Notes under the pieces: model-generated
What the model was told of the DNA's origin: nothing
Seen by the model: only the letters and a program-made list of their open reading frames with translations
The model's database searches: none
Program-made: the position numbers and the translations under genes
In this document: in pieces, positions 1 through 8,490 of the stretch
Position numbering within the stretch: the first letter of the stretch is position 1
Layout of the letters: every line of letters starts with the position of its first letter
Source of the DNA: Acidimicrobiales bacterium
Lineage (GTDB): Bacteria > Actinomycetota > Acidimicrobiia > Acidimicrobiales > SZUA-35
NCBI GenBank assembly: GCA_028285495.1
Contig: JANQPB010000001.1
Coordinates: 108,142-172,141 of the forward strand
DNA length: 64,000 nt
Reading direction: 5' to 3'

Positions 1-2
1 GG

Positions 3-767
3 GAGCTGTTCAGGCTCAACGAGAACCTCAACGACTTCACCGGGATCGTCAGCCACGACCTCCGCTCGCCACTGCGCCACATCCGGTCGTTCGCAGCGCA
101 GCTGCGCGACGACATCGTGCAGGCCGGCATCGAGCTGCCCGAGTCGGCGGCCGCCAACCTCGCGGTGATCGAGCGCCGAGCCGACGATGCGATCGACCTG
201 GTCGCCGACCTCCTCGACTACGCCCGTTCGGGCACCCCGTCGGTCGAGTCCCAGTCGTTCGAGCTGCAGACGATGGTGACCGACATCGTCGACCTGGTGG
301 ACGGTCGGGAGGGCATGACGATCGACGTCCGATGTGACGTCGGCTCGATCGTGACCCAGCGGGTCCCGCTGGCCACCTGCATCCGCAACCTGGTCGACAA
401 CGCTCTCAAGCACCACCCGGGTCCGCCGGGCACGGTCACCGTCGGGGCCCGGCTGGTCGGCACCTCGACGCTGCAGGTGACGGTCGCCGACGACGGCGAC
501 GGCGTCGACGAGACGACCCGAGACCGCCTGTCGGCCGAGCGGCCGACCGTGCGGTCGGTCCCGTCCGGGCTCGGCCTGGTGACCATCCGCCGCATCCTCG
601 ACCGCCGGGGCGGCTCGATCGACGTCGAGTCCGAGCCGGGGCGGGGTGCGGCCTTCGTCATCACCTGGCCGCTGGTCGTCGACCTCGACCGCCTCGACGC
701 CGCGACCGGTCCGGCCCCGACCGACGCCGACGCCGACGGTGCCTCGCTGGAGCGCGCCGTCGACTGA
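3..767 (+). CDS. Sensor histidine kinase, C-terminal part (5' end outside window)
   Basis: The open frame runs in from the window edge, so the N-terminal sensor region is missing. The first visible residues form an H-box (DFTGIVSHDLRSPLRHI) with the phospho-accepting His at bases 54-56. A HATPase domain follows: N-box NLVDNALKHH, G1-type DDGDGVDE and G2-type GLGLVTIRRI. The family autophosphorylates on His and passes phosphate to a response regulator; no regulator gene is visible here. The tail after the ATPase is Asp/Ala-rich. The stop is TGA at 765-767. Family is certain; the signal sensed is unknown. Confidence 0.88.
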   Translation, partial: ELFRLNENLNDFTGIVSHDLRSPLRHIRSFAAQLRDDIVQAGIELPESAAANLAVIERRADDAIDLVADLLDYARSGTPSVESQSFELQTMVTDIVDLVDGREGMTIDVRCDVGSIVTQRVPLATCIRNLVDNALKHHPGPPGTVTVGARLVGTSTLQVTVADDGDGVDETTRDRLSAERPTVRSVPSGLGLVTIRRILDRRGGSIDVESEPGRGAAFVITWPLVVDLDRLDAATGPAPTDADADGASLERAVD

Positions 768-800
768 GGGCCGGTCGGCCGCGGCCGGCGACCGTCGCGG

Positions 801-1454
801 TCAGTGCTGGCCGAACGTGTCCCAGTGGGTCAGCTCGGCCGCCGGTATCCGCTTGGCCAGCTTGAAGTCGGTGCCCTTCGTGTAGGCCACCGGGAACAGA
901 CCGGCCTGGGTGTAGCGGTCGAACGGGATGCCGAGCAGCTCGGCCACGGCCTCCTCGTCGGGCAGGTGGAGGGTGGTCCAGGCCGAGCCGAGCCCGCGCT
1001 CCCGCAGCGCCAGCATGAAGCTCCAGACCGCCGGCAGGATCGAGCCCCACTGGCTGGCCTGGGCGAACGTCGGCAGGCCCTCGCCGAGCCGGCCCTCGAT
1101 CAGCGGGATGACGAGGTACGGGGCCCGATGGAAGTTCTCCGAGAGGTAGGTGGCGGAGTCCCGCACCAGGTCCATGCGCTCGGCCCTGGTGTCGCCGTCG
1201 TCGTAGCTGCGGCCGGGCTGGGCCGCATACCAGTCGAAGTTCTTGGCATAGGCATCGGCGATGGCCTGCTTCTTGTCGGCATCCTCGACGACCATCCACT
1301 GCCACCCCTGCGAGTTCGAGCCGGTCGGGGCCTGGAGGGCGATGTCGATGCACTCAAGCACCTCCGACCGTTCGACCGGCCGGTCGAAGTCGAGCCGCTT
1401 GCGGACCGATCGGGTGGTGGTCAGGACCTCGTCGGCGGACAGGCCAAGTCGCAT
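801..1454 (-). CDS. Nitroreductase family protein
   Basis: 217-residue flavoprotein of the nitroreductase/FMN oxidoreductase fold. Visible hallmarks are the N-terminal TTRSVRKRLDFDRPV segment (the family's R-S-x-R FMN phosphate-binding signature), APTGSNSQGWQW, and the C-terminal half GLGSAWTTLHLPDEEAVAELLGIP. Members reduce nitro groups, quinones or enones with NAD(P)H; the substrate here cannot be told. The start ATG at 1454 was chosen because GAGGAG lies about 7 bases upstream and homology begins at once; the frame stays open further upstream without family similarity. It diverges from the thioesterase gene. Confidence 0.85.
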   Translation of the reverse strand: MRLGLSADEVLTTTRSVRKRLDFDRPVERSEVLECIDIALQAPTGSNSQGWQWMVVEDADKKQAIADAYAKNFDWYAAQPGRSYDDGDTRAERMDLVRDSATYLSENFHRAPYLVIPLIEGRLGEGLPTFAQASQWGSILPAVWSFMLALRERGLGSAWTTLHLPDEEAVAELLGIPFDRYTQAGLFPVAYTKGTDFKLAKRIPAAELTHWDTFGQH

Positions 1455-1566
1455 GGATGACTCCTCGTCGTCTGCTCCGGTTGCGGGCCCTGGTCGGGTC
1501 CCGGTTCGGGGCGATTGCAGCACGAGTATCCTCCGACCGACGAATCGATGTCGAGGAGGGCTGACC

Positions 1567-2472
1567 ATGCCGGCCGACGAGCAACCCGACGACCAGCGGC
1601 GGCCGGTCGACGACCTGTTGGCCCAGCTCGACCTCGAGGAGCTCGACGTCAACCTCTACCGGGGCGACAACCCCTCCGAGCGCCACAACCAGCGGGTGTT
1701 CGGCGGGCTGGTGGCGGCCCAGGCCCTGCGGGCGGCCACGCTGACCGTCGAGACCGACCACCGTCCCCACTCCCTGCACGGCTACTTCCTCCGCGGCGGC
1801 GAGCCGGGGCGACCGATCGTGTTCCACGTCGACCGGATCCGGGACGGTCGCTCGTTCACCACCAGGCGGGTGGTCGCGGTCCAGTACGGCGAGGCCATCT
1901 TCAACATGACGGCCAGCTTCCAGAAACCCGAGGAGGACGAGACGGACTACCAGGTCGGGCTGCCCGCCGACCTCCCGCCGCCGCAGGAGGTGGCCGACCG
2001 CCAGGCCCGCAACGCCCAGCACGCCGAGTGGATGAAGCGATCGCCGTTCCAGACCAAGGAGGTCGGGCCGGGCAAGGTCGACGAGCGCGGCGTCTACACG
2101 TCGACCAGGCGGGTCTGGTTCCGGGCCAAGTCGGCCCTGCCCGACGACCCGCTGCTGCAGGCCTGCGCACTGGCCTACGCCACCGACATGGGTGCGGTCA
2201 CCGCCGCCGTCGTGCCGGTGTTCGGCGACGACTGGTCGAACGCCTTCGGCAAGATGATGTCGGCGAGCCTCGATCACGCCGTCTGGTTCCACCGACCGGT
2301 CCGGGTCGACCACTGGCACTACTACGACCTGCACGCGGTCTCCAACCAGAACTCCCGCGGCCTTGTCCGTGGCACGATCCACGATCGAAACGGCACGCTG
2401 GTGGCGTCTATGACACAGGAGGCGCTCATCCGCCGGCTGCGACCGGCATCGATGGAGGCCGAATTGGGTTGA
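1567..2472 (+). CDS. tesB: Acyl-CoA thioesterase II (TesB type)
   Basis: 301-residue double-hotdog thioesterase that hydrolyses acyl-CoA to free fatty acid and CoA in the cytoplasm. N-terminal hotdog: RVFGGLVAAQALRAA and SLHGYFLRGG. C-terminal hotdog: SLDHAVWFH, carrying the expected catalytic Asp, then SRGLVRG and TQEALIR with the expected catalytic Gln. Length is close to E. coli TesB (about 286 residues). ATG 1567 follows GAGGAGGG at a normal distance. The frame is open further upstream but not family-like. Confidence 0.9.
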   Translation: MPADEQPDDQRRPVDDLLAQLDLEELDVNLYRGDNPSERHNQRVFGGLVAAQALRAATLTVETDHRPHSLHGYFLRGGEPGRPIVFHVDRIRDGRSFTTRRVVAVQYGEAIFNMTASFQKPEEDETDYQVGLPADLPPPQEVADRQARNAQHAEWMKRSPFQTKEVGPGKVDERGVYTSTRRVWFRAKSALPDDPLLQACALAYATDMGAVTAAVVPVFGDDWSNAFGKMMSASLDHAVWFHRPVRVDHWHYYDLHAVSNQNSRGLVRGTIHDRNGTLVASMTQEALIRRLRPASMEAELG

Positions 2473-2517
2473 GCCTCGGTCGAGGTGACCGACGGTGGCT
2501 GAACGAGGGAGACGAAC

Positions 2518-3561
2518 ATGGGGGCGGAGGGTCCGACGACGGCCGCCGTCGATCCGGTTGCGTGGTTGGAGGGGAAGGCCGAGCCGGGCGACCTGGTGCT
2601 GACGGGCTCGACCGGGCGACTCTCCCGGGCGGTGCAGTGGGGCACCAGGAGCGGCGTCAGCCACACCGCCATCGTGCGGGGCGACGGCATGGTGATCGAG
2701 GCCTGGGATCACGCCTTCACCCCGGACGAGGGTGACGACGGCGTGTTCGAGCGGACGAAGGCCGAGGTCGCAGCCAGACCCGACCTGGAGCGGCTGATCG
2801 TGCGCCGACCACGGGAGTGGCCGGATGGCGCCCAGGCCAGGCTCGACAAGTCGCTCGACTTCGCCATCGAGCACTCGCCACCGTTCCCCACCGTCGGCGC
2901 CGGGCTGACGTGCATGCTCGTCGCCCTCACCCACCCGAGGACGAGACGGGTCACCGGCCGGCTCGGGCCCGTCCTGACCCGACCGCTCGACGGGGTGCTC
3001 GACTGGTTGGCCGAGACCGTCGGCGACGGTCCCGACACGGTCCACTGCTCGGAGATCGCCACCCGGCTCTACACCCACGTCGGCCTCGAGCTCCGCTTCG
3101 TCGACCCGACCCTTGGGCCCCTCCTGTTCCGGGTGCTCGGCGGCAAGGAGACCGAGGACGGGCTGCTGAAGGTCCGCATGGACGAACGGCCGGCGGTGTC
3201 GATCCTGCATCGGCGGCCCCGTCGGGCGATACCGAGCGAGGCGGTCGTGGTCGACAAGAACGCCGGCTCAAAGGAGATCACCCGGGCCAACTGGCAGCGG
3301 ACCGGGTCGGTGCTCATCGCCTCGGCGACCCAGGCCGGTCGCCGGGCGGCGGACGGCCGGACGCCGATGCGCTGGCGGCTGGCGCCGACCGGTCGGGCGG
3401 TCGGTGCTGCGGCGGCAGACGAGACGAGGGGGCGGGCCGTCGACCTGGCCGACCTGATCCTGCCGGCCGACTTCGAGCGGAGCCCGACGTTCGTGACCGA
3501 GGGGATGCTCGTCAACGTCGACGGTCACTGGCTCGAGCGGCCGCACCGCCCGTTCGGCTGA
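2518..3561 (+). CDS. Permuted NlpC/P60 (YiiX/YebB-like) papain-fold protein
   Basis: 347 residues. The first 200 resemble the circularly permuted NlpC/P60 proteins (YiiX/YebB, DUF830): GDLVLTGS, RSGVSHTAIV with the candidate catalytic His, and VHCSEIATRLY with the candidate nucleophile Cys, in the permuted His-before-Cys order. These enzymes cleave amide or ester bonds in lipids or peptides; the substrate here is unknown. The C-terminal 120 residues are Arg/Ala-rich without recognised domains. No signal peptide. The ATG is preceded by GAGGGAGA and lies 45 bases after tesB, so the two may be co-transcribed. Confidence 0.65.
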   Translation: MGAEGPTTAAVDPVAWLEGKAEPGDLVLTGSTGRLSRAVQWGTRSGVSHTAIVRGDGMVIEAWDHAFTPDEGDDGVFERTKAEVAARPDLERLIVRRPREWPDGAQARLDKSLDFAIEHSPPFPTVGAGLTCMLVALTHPRTRRVTGRLGPVLTRPLDGVLDWLAETVGDGPDTVHCSEIATRLYTHVGLELRFVDPTLGPLLFRVLGGKETEDGLLKVRMDERPAVSILHRRPRRAIPSEAVVVDKNAGSKEITRANWQRTGSVLIASATQAGRRAADGRTPMRWRLAPTGRAVGAAAADETRGRAVDLADLILPADFERSPTFVTEGMLVNVDGHWLERPHRPFG

Positions 3562-3587
3562 CGCTCGTTGCCTCCCCCGGCTATCAC

Positions 3588-3600
3588 AAATACAGTACAG
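3588..3600 (+). promoter_or_regulatory. Shared 13-bp motif, site 1, with leaderless-type -10 element
   Basis: AAATACAGTACAG sits directly before the GTG start of the oxidoreductase gene. TACAGT (3591-3596) fits a TANNNT -10 box placed so that transcription would begin at or next to GTG 3603. The motif matches 12 of 13 bases at 4876-4888 and 10 of 13, on the other strand, at 6168-6180. It may be the operator of the neighbouring TetR protein, the -10 region, or both. Confidence 0.5.
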
Positions 3601-3602
3601 GT

Positions 3603-4253
3603 GTGGATGCTATTACGCTCGGTGTGATCGGTACCGGAAACGTCGGTCGAACCCTGGCCCGGGGCTTCGACGAGGCCGGACACGATGTCCGGGTCGGCGG
3701 CCGGGAGCCCGACCGCCCGGAGCTGGTCTCGTGGTCGGCGGAGACCGGCATCGAGGTGATCCCGCTCGGCGACGTGGTCGCCGGGAGCGACGCCGTGGTG
3801 TTGGCCACCGCCTGGGACGGCACCGAGGAGGCGCTGGCCGCCGCCGCCGGGCCGGACGGCTCGGCCCTCGACGGGATGGTGGTGATCGACGTGACCAACC
3901 CGCTCGGCTTCACCGACCGCCTGCAGCTGGTGGTCGGCCACGACGATTCCGGGGGTGAGCAGGTGCAGCGATGGGCGCCGACGGCCAGGGTGGTCAAGGC
4001 GTTCAACACGGTCGGCTTCGAGCTGATGATCCGGCCGGACCTGCCCGATGGTCCCGCCACGATGTTCATCGCCGGCGACGACGAGGGGGCCAAGGCCGTC
4101 GTCGCCGGGCTGGCCGGCGATCTCGGTTGGTCGACCCACGACTGCGGCGACCTGCGAGGGGCCCGGCTCACCGAGCCGCTGGCCATGATCTGGATCGAGC
4201 ACGCCATCCGCAGCGGCGAGCGGGGTCACGCGTTTCGGCTGCTCACCCCGTGA
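3603..4253 (+). CDS. NAD(P)-binding oxidoreductase, F420H2:NADP+ reductase-like (NpdG/DUF2 family fold)
   Basis: 216 residues. The N-terminal Rossmann motif GVIGTGNVGRTLARGF is followed by VRVGGREP, LATAWDGTEEAL, VIDVTNPLG and VVKAFNTVGFELM, a pattern typical of the NADP oxidoreductase/F420-dependent NADP reductase family. It lacks a long C-terminal dimerisation domain, as usual for this family. Whether F420 is a substrate cannot be read from sequence. GTG 3603 was chosen because homology starts at residue 6; there is no Shine-Dalgarno, so a leaderless mRNA is likely. The 3' end overlaps the convergent tetR by 11 bases. Confidence 0.75.
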   Translation: MDAITLGVIGTGNVGRTLARGFDEAGHDVRVGGREPDRPELVSWSAETGIEVIPLGDVVAGSDAVVLATAWDGTEEALAAAAGPDGSALDGMVVIDVTNPLGFTDRLQLVVGHDDSGGEQVQRWAPTARVVKAFNTVGFELMIRPDLPDGPATMFIAGDDEGAKAVVAGLAGDLGWSTHDCGDLRGARLTEPLAMIWIEHAIRSGERGHAFRLLTP

Positions 4254-4842
4254 TCGCAGGCGGTTCGCCGCCGCACGCCCGCCAGACGAGGGCGGCGGTG
4301 CGGGTCGGCCAGTCGGCCCGGATGGCCGTTCCCGACAACGCCTGGGCGTAGAGCACTCCGGTGGCGGCGGCGACGGCGTGGTCGAGGTCGGCGCGATCGG
4401 CGATGAGCCCTCGCTGGCGGGCCCGGTCGAGGATGTGACGAAGCCGACGCCGGCGTGGCGCCACCAGGCGCTTGCGGAACAGCCGGACCAGGTCGGGGTC
4501 GACCGAGTCCTGCAGCATCGTGCCGATCAGGCTGATCCCGTTGCGGCGGCCGACCCCCTGCCTGAACGCCAGCAGCTCCGCCACCAGGTCGGCGAACGGG
4601 TCGTCGGTGTCCGGTCGCTCCTCGATCTGGGACATGCTGGCGATGGCGGCCGTGGCCAGGTCGGCCTTGCCGGTCCACCGCCGGTAGAGCGCCTGGCGAG
4701 TGGTGCCGGCCTGCTCGGCCACCGACACCAGCGACATCGCCTCGTAGCCGACCGCCGCCAGCTGCTCTCGGGCCGCGGCGAGGATGGCGTCGTCGATGCC
4801 GGCGTCCCGGGGGCGACCCGGGCTCGGGTTGGCGGGGCTCAC
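4243..4842 (-). CDS. TetR/AcrR family transcriptional regulator
   Basis: 199 residues. The N-terminal TetR helix-turn-helix reads AILAAAREQLAAVGYEAMSL then VSVAEQAGTTRQALYRRW. The C-terminal ligand domain has the helical, Arg-rich form of the TetR_C families. GTG 4842 is the start that places the HTH near residue 20. It converges with the oxidoreductase gene and diverges from the Coq4-like gene. The 115-bp divergent region carries the shared motif (4876-4888), so it probably represses itself and its neighbours. The ligand is unknown. Confidence 0.85.
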   Translation of the reverse strand: MSPANPSPGRPRDAGIDDAILAAAREQLAAVGYEAMSLVSVAEQAGTTRQALYRRWTGKADLATAAIASMSQIEERPDTDDPFADLVAELLAFRQGVGRRNGISLIGTMLQDSVDPDLVRLFRKRLVAPRRRRLRHILDRARQRGLIADRADLDHAVAAATGVLYAQALSGTAIRADWPTRTAALVWRACGGEPPAITG

Positions 4843-4875
4843 GGCTGAGAGCGTAGTGGCGGCGGCCGGGCGGGC

Positions 4876-4888
4876 AAATACACTACAG
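4876..4888 (+). promoter_or_regulatory. Shared 13-bp motif, site 2 (tetR / coq4-like divergent region)
   Basis: AAATACACTACAG differs at one base from site 1. TACACT at 4880-4885 can serve as a -10 box reading right toward the Coq4-like gene. Being between the divergent tetR and coq4-like genes, it is well placed for autoregulation. Confidence 0.5.
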
Positions 4889-4957
4889 CTACGTTTCGTT
4901 ATGGCCCCACCGGCACGACGTCGGTGGCGGCGCCGACCGCACCGACGAGGAACCTTC

Positions 4958-6103
4958 GTGCCGACCCCGCTCCCCACTCCCGAGAAGACGCTGCTCACGC
5001 CGCCGGACGCCGTCGAGGTCCAGGCCACCACCGACGGCGTCCTGTCGGCCATCCAGCCGGATGGCGGCCCGACCGAGTTCCAGGCGCTGCTCATCGGCGC
5101 CGCCTTCGAGTCGCTGACCGGGCACGCACCGAGCACCGAGGACCGGCCCGTCGTGTCTGCGGTCGACTTCGCGGTCGGGATGGCCAACCGCAACGAGGCC
5201 TTCCGCAACCGGATCCTCCAGACCATGATCCTCGGCGCCCTCGTGCTGCGGCCGCTCCCGACCGAGGTGGCCGATCGCATCGAGGCGTTCAGCCGCGAGC
5301 TGTCGGTCGGCGACGGGATGCTGGCCGTGGCCAGGCGCTTCGCCGAGGGCGACCTCGGTCTCGCCGCCGTCGACTTCGACCGCAACGGCTACACGTCCGA
5401 CTGGAGCGCCGAGCGCTCGGGGGCGCTGCACGCCAGCGCCGAGCTGACCGACGCCTGGCAGCAGTCGGTCGACGACGCCGAGCTGGCCGCCCGCTGGCAC
5501 GCGCTGGCCGACCTGCCGGGCGACACGGTCGGCCGCAGGATCTGGGAGTTCTACCAGGCTCGGGGGTTCTCGTTCCCGGGCGAGCCCGGCTCGGCCCCAC
5601 CGCTGCTGGCCCAGCACGACTGGGTGCACGTGCTGGCCGACTACGGCACCAAGGTCGAGTCGGAGCTCGAGGTGTTCGCCTTCATCGCCAGGGCGAACGA
5701 CGACCCCCGGGGCTTCTCGTTGCTGGCCATGGTGGTGAGCCTGTTCGAGACCGGGTACCTGGAGACGGGGGCGGGCCTGTTCGAGGCCTTCCCCGGACAG
5801 TTGTCCCGTGACGGCATGGCGGTCCGCGTCGCCGACGCCCTTCGCCGGGGGGCCCTGACCCATGGGTTCGACGGTGAGCCCGACATCGATTTCATGGGGC
5901 TCGACTGGTTCGCGGTGGCCGACCGACCGGTCGACGAGCTACGGCGGCAGCTCAACGTGGTCCCGAAGAGCGAGGGGGCGGAGGCCGCCGGGTCGGTCGG
6001 GCCGTGGTCGCCAGGCGGGATCAGCGAGTTCCAGTTCGCCTCGGCGTCGAAGCGGGCCGAGGAGCTCGGCGTCCCCTACGAGGCCAACGGAGCCACGCCC
6101 TAG
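4958..6103 (+). CDS. Coq4-like protein with HDxxH-x11-E metal motif
   Basis: 381 residues. Residues 200-240 carry the Coq4 signature: a GFxFPGEPGSAPPLLAQ lead-in, then H220-D221-W-V-H224 and, after 11 residues, E236. In Coq4 this motif binds zinc (or another metal) and acts in ring modification during ubiquinone synthesis. The N-terminal 190 residues are helical and not recognised. Actinobacteria normally use menaquinone, so a different role is likely. GTG 4958 was chosen because GACGAGGA lies about 6 bases upstream; ATG 4901 in the same frame would add an Arg-rich leader. It shares the 13-bp promoter motif with its neighbours. Confidence 0.6.
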   Translation: MPTPLPTPEKTLLTPPDAVEVQATTDGVLSAIQPDGGPTEFQALLIGAAFESLTGHAPSTEDRPVVSAVDFAVGMANRNEAFRNRILQTMILGALVLRPLPTEVADRIEAFSRELSVGDGMLAVARRFAEGDLGLAAVDFDRNGYTSDWSAERSGALHASAELTDAWQQSVDDAELAARWHALADLPGDTVGRRIWEFYQARGFSFPGEPGSAPPLLAQHDWVHVLADYGTKVESELEVFAFIARANDDPRGFSLLAMVVSLFETGYLETGAGLFEAFPGQLSRDGMAVRVADALRRGALTHGFDGEPDIDFMGLDWFAVADRPVDELRRQLNVVPKSEGAEAAGSVGPWSPGGISEFQFASASKRAEELGVPYEANGATP

Positions 6104-6167
6104 CCACGCCGACCGAATCCTCGGGCCTCGGGAATGCCCGAGTCGGCTCCGCCGTTTCAATACACAA

Positions 6168-6180
6168 CTGTACTGTTACT
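6168..6180 (-). promoter_or_regulatory. Shared 13-bp motif, site 3 (upstream of DJ-1/PfpI gene)
   Basis: Read on the minus strand the site is AGTAACAGTACAG, 10 of 13 bases like site 1. It lies 25 bases before the DJ-1/PfpI start codon, and TACTGT (6171-6176) on the plus strand could be a -10 box. An upstream AATACA (6160-6165) adds partial symmetry. Confidence 0.4.
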
Positions 6181-6204
6181 TAACTTGCACTCGGAGGATT
6201 CGAG

Positions 6205-6951
6205 ATGACCGCATCGATCAGCATCGCCAACCCGCAACGGCCGAAGAGGGTCCTGCTCCTGGCGTCCAACCCGTCGGTCTCGGAGCAGACCGGTTGGCCA
6301 ATCGGGTTCTGGTTGGCCGAGCTCACCCATCCGTACTGGGAGCTCACCGAGCACGGCTACGAGGTCACGATCGCCAGCCCCGACGGCGGCGCCATCGTGC
6401 CGGACGCCTACAGCGACCCGGAGGACGACTCGGGCTACTCGGCCGACGACCTCATCAGCCTCGGCTTCACGCACAACCCGTCCACCGCGGCCCTCATCGA
6501 GCAGACGGTGCCACTGGCCGACGTCGACCTCGACGGGTTCGACGCCGTCTTCCTCGCCGGCGGTCAGGCCCCGATGTACACCTTCGTCGGCGACGAGCGG
6601 GTCCACCGTCTGGTCCGGGACAGCCTCGAGGCCGGCAAGCCGACCGCCGTGGTCTGCCACGCCACCGCCGTCCTGTTGACGGCGACGACCAGCGAGGGAG
6701 CGCTGCTCGTCGGCGGCAAGACCTGGACCGGCTTCGCCGACGCCGAGGAGGCCGTCGCCGACGAGGCCGTCGGCCAGCGGATCCAGCCCTTCTGGATCGA
6801 AGAGGAGGCCCGGAAGCTGGAGGGCACCAACTTCATCGTCAACTCGCCGTTCCGCTCGTTCGCGGTTCGCGACGGGAACCTGATCACCGGGCAGCAGCAG
6901 TACTCGGGCGCGGCGGCGGCCCGCCTGATCATCGAGGCCCTCGGTGTCTGA
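6205..6951 (+). CDS. DJ-1/PfpI family protein (class I glutamine amidotransferase-like)
   Basis: 248 residues. The nucleophile elbow is AVVCHATAVLL (C151, H152), and an acidic residue in GFWLAELTHPYW (near residue 40) matches the Hsp31-like subgroup, whose members are glyoxalases, proteases or chaperones. Strand 1 is KRVLLLASNP; the core FLAGGQAPMYTF follows. A clear GGAGGA precedes ATG 6205. It overlaps the next gene by 8 bases, so the two are probably co-translated. A role in electrophile or oxidative stress fits the family and the possible TetR control, but is inferred. Confidence 0.82.
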   Translation: MTASISIANPQRPKRVLLLASNPSVSEQTGWPIGFWLAELTHPYWELTEHGYEVTIASPDGGAIVPDAYSDPEDDSGYSADDLISLGFTHNPSTAALIEQTVPLADVDLDGFDAVFLAGGQAPMYTFVGDERVHRLVRDSLEAGKPTAVVCHATAVLLTATTSEGALLVGGKTWTGFADAEEAVADEAVGQRIQPFWIEEEARKLEGTNFIVNSPFRSFAVRDGNLITGQQQYSGAAAARLIIEALGV

Positions 6952-7558
6952 CCGCGAGGTGCCGACCGGCTCCGAGGGTGGCGACCCGGTCCACCGGCCG
7001 GACCGAACGGTCACCACCGTCGTGACCCGCACGGTGAAGCGAGATCGGCGGGGCGACTACGAGGCCTGGCTCCATCGCCTGCTGGCCGAGGCCGAGCGGG
7101 TCGACGGCTACGCCGGGGCCGAGGTCCACCCGCCGGCCCCCGATGCGGACCCGGCGGTGTACACCAGCGTGTTCCGCTTCGACACCCTGGCCCAGCTCCG
7201 GGCGTTCGAGGCGAGCGAGCTGCGGCGACGGGCGATGGACGAGGTGTCGGACCTCGTCGAGACCGACGCCGTCTGGCGGACCCACACCGGCCTCGAGCTG
7301 TGGTTCGACCCACCGCCGGGCACGGTGGTGGCCCAGCCGGTTCGGTGGCGGATGGCGCTGCTCCTCGGTCTGGTGGTGTACGTGCTGGTGCTGGTGTTCG
7401 GGGCGGTGGCCTCGGCCACGATCGGTGGGTTGCCGTTCGCCCTCCGGCTGGCCCTGGTCATCGCCGTCGAGATCACGCTGATGACCTACGTCATCCTGCC
7501 GTGGTCGACTCGCCGGCTGGCCCGCTGGATCTACCCGACGACGGCGACGGTGACCTGA
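6944..7558 (+). CDS. Antibiotic biosynthesis monooxygenase-domain protein with C-terminal membrane helices
   Basis: 204 residues. Residues 22-115 have the ABM ferredoxin-like fold pattern: VTTVVTRTVKRDRRGDYEAWL, a central YTSVFRFDTLAQLRAFEAS, then the TGLELWF strand. Residues 130-190 form two hydrophobic helices (LLLGLVVYVLVLVFGAVAS and LALVIAVEITLMTYVIL), so the enzyme-like domain is membrane-anchored. This matches the YjcB-like ABM-TM arrangement seen in other bacteria; activity is unproven. The GTG start at 6944 overlaps the end of the DJ-1 gene. Confidence 0.7.
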   Translation: MSDREVPTGSEGGDPVHRPDRTVTTVVTRTVKRDRRGDYEAWLHRLLAEAERVDGYAGAEVHPPAPDADPAVYTSVFRFDTLAQLRAFEASELRRRAMDEVSDLVETDAVWRTHTGLELWFDPPPGTVVAQPVRWRMALLLGLVVYVLVLVFGAVASATIGGLPFALRLALVIAVEITLMTYVILPWSTRRLARWIYPTTATVT

Positions 7559-7599
7559 TCGTCGGCGGCGCCGTCGGGGCGGCTGGCGACCGACCGGCG

Positions 7600-8490
7600 T
7601 CACCCCGAGTAGTCGGCCTCGAGCGACTGGATCTCGCCGACGCCGATCAGCTCGGTGAAGTCGGCGAACGCCGGGAGCGAGTCCTGAGCCACCATCGGGG
7701 TTCCGTGCTCCCGGATGCTGGCCAGCACGTGCTGCATCGCCTGGGTTGCGGCCAGCAGCGTCCCGATCGGCATGATGATCAGCCTGTAGCCGAGCTCGGC
7801 CAGGCGCTCGTGGGGCAGCGGCGGCGTCTTGCCCCCCTCGACCCAATTGAACACCAGCGGGATCCCGGCCAGCTCCTTGGCCACCAGCTCGATCTCGTCG
7901 ACGCCGGTCAGGGCCTCGACGAAGAGGGCGTCGGCCCCGGCGGCGGCGAAGCGGTTGGCCCGGTCGAGGGCGTCGTCGAGCCCGTTCGGGGCCCGGGCGT
8001 CGGTGCGGGCCACGAGGACGAGGTCGGGGTTGGTCCTGGCGTCGACCGCGGCCCGGATCTTGGCCTCCATCTCCTCGGTCGCGACGACGGCCTTGCCGTC
8101 CATGTGTCCGCACTTCTTCGGCAGCACCTGGTCCTCCAGGTGGAGGCCGGCGACGCCGGACCGCTCGTACTCCTGGACGGTGCGGACGACGTTGATCGGG
8201 TTGCCGTAGCCGGTGTCGGCGTCGGCCAGCACGGGGAGGTCGGTGGCGGCCACGATGCGGCGGGCGTTGTCGACCATCTCGCCGAGGCCGAGCAGACCGA
8301 CGTCGGGCCGGCCGAGGAGGGAGGCCGCGGTACCGAAGCCCGTCATGTAGACCGCATCGAAGCCGGCCTGCTCGACGAGGCGGGCCCCGAGGGCGTCGTA
8401 GCAACCGGGGAGGAGGACCGGGTCGGGGCCGGCGAGCTGGCGGCGGAGGGCGGCGGGTCCATCGGGGCGGGTGCGGAGCAGGTCGGCCAT
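7600..8490 (-). CDS. Isocitrate lyase/PEP mutase superfamily enzyme
   Basis: 296 residues, a full-length TIM-barrel member of the superfamily that includes methylisocitrate lyase, oxaloacetate decarboxylase and carboxyPEP mutase. Metal and substrate motifs: YMTGFGTAASLLG, LADADTGYGN, HLEDQ and the loop motif KKCGHMDGK (residues 125-132) with its catalytic Cys, which argues for C-C lyase rather than mutase activity. VARTDAR and FVEALTGVDE follow. ATG 8490 is the family-consistent start. It diverges from the amidohydrolase gene. Confidence 0.85.
   Translation of the reverse strand: MADLLRTRPDGPAALRRQLAGPDPVLLPGCYDALGARLVEQAGFDAVYMTGFGTAASLLGRPDVGLLGLGEMVDNARRIVAATDLPVLADADTGYGNPINVVRTVQEYERSGVAGLHLEDQVLPKKCGHMDGKAVVATEEMEAKIRAAVDARTNPDLVLVARTDARAPNGLDDALDRANRFAAAGADALFVEALTGVDEIELVAKELAGIPLVFNWVEGGKTPPLPHERLAELGYRLIIMPIGTLLAATQAMQHVLASIREHGTPMVAQDSLPAFADFTELIGVGEIQSLEADYSG

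Noticed and set aside
1354..3210. Long open frame on the minus strand opposite the thioesterase and YiiX-like genes
   Set aside because: Its protein is Arg/Gly/Val-His-rich low-complexity sequence typical of antisense frames in high-GC DNA, and both plus-strand genes have clear families.
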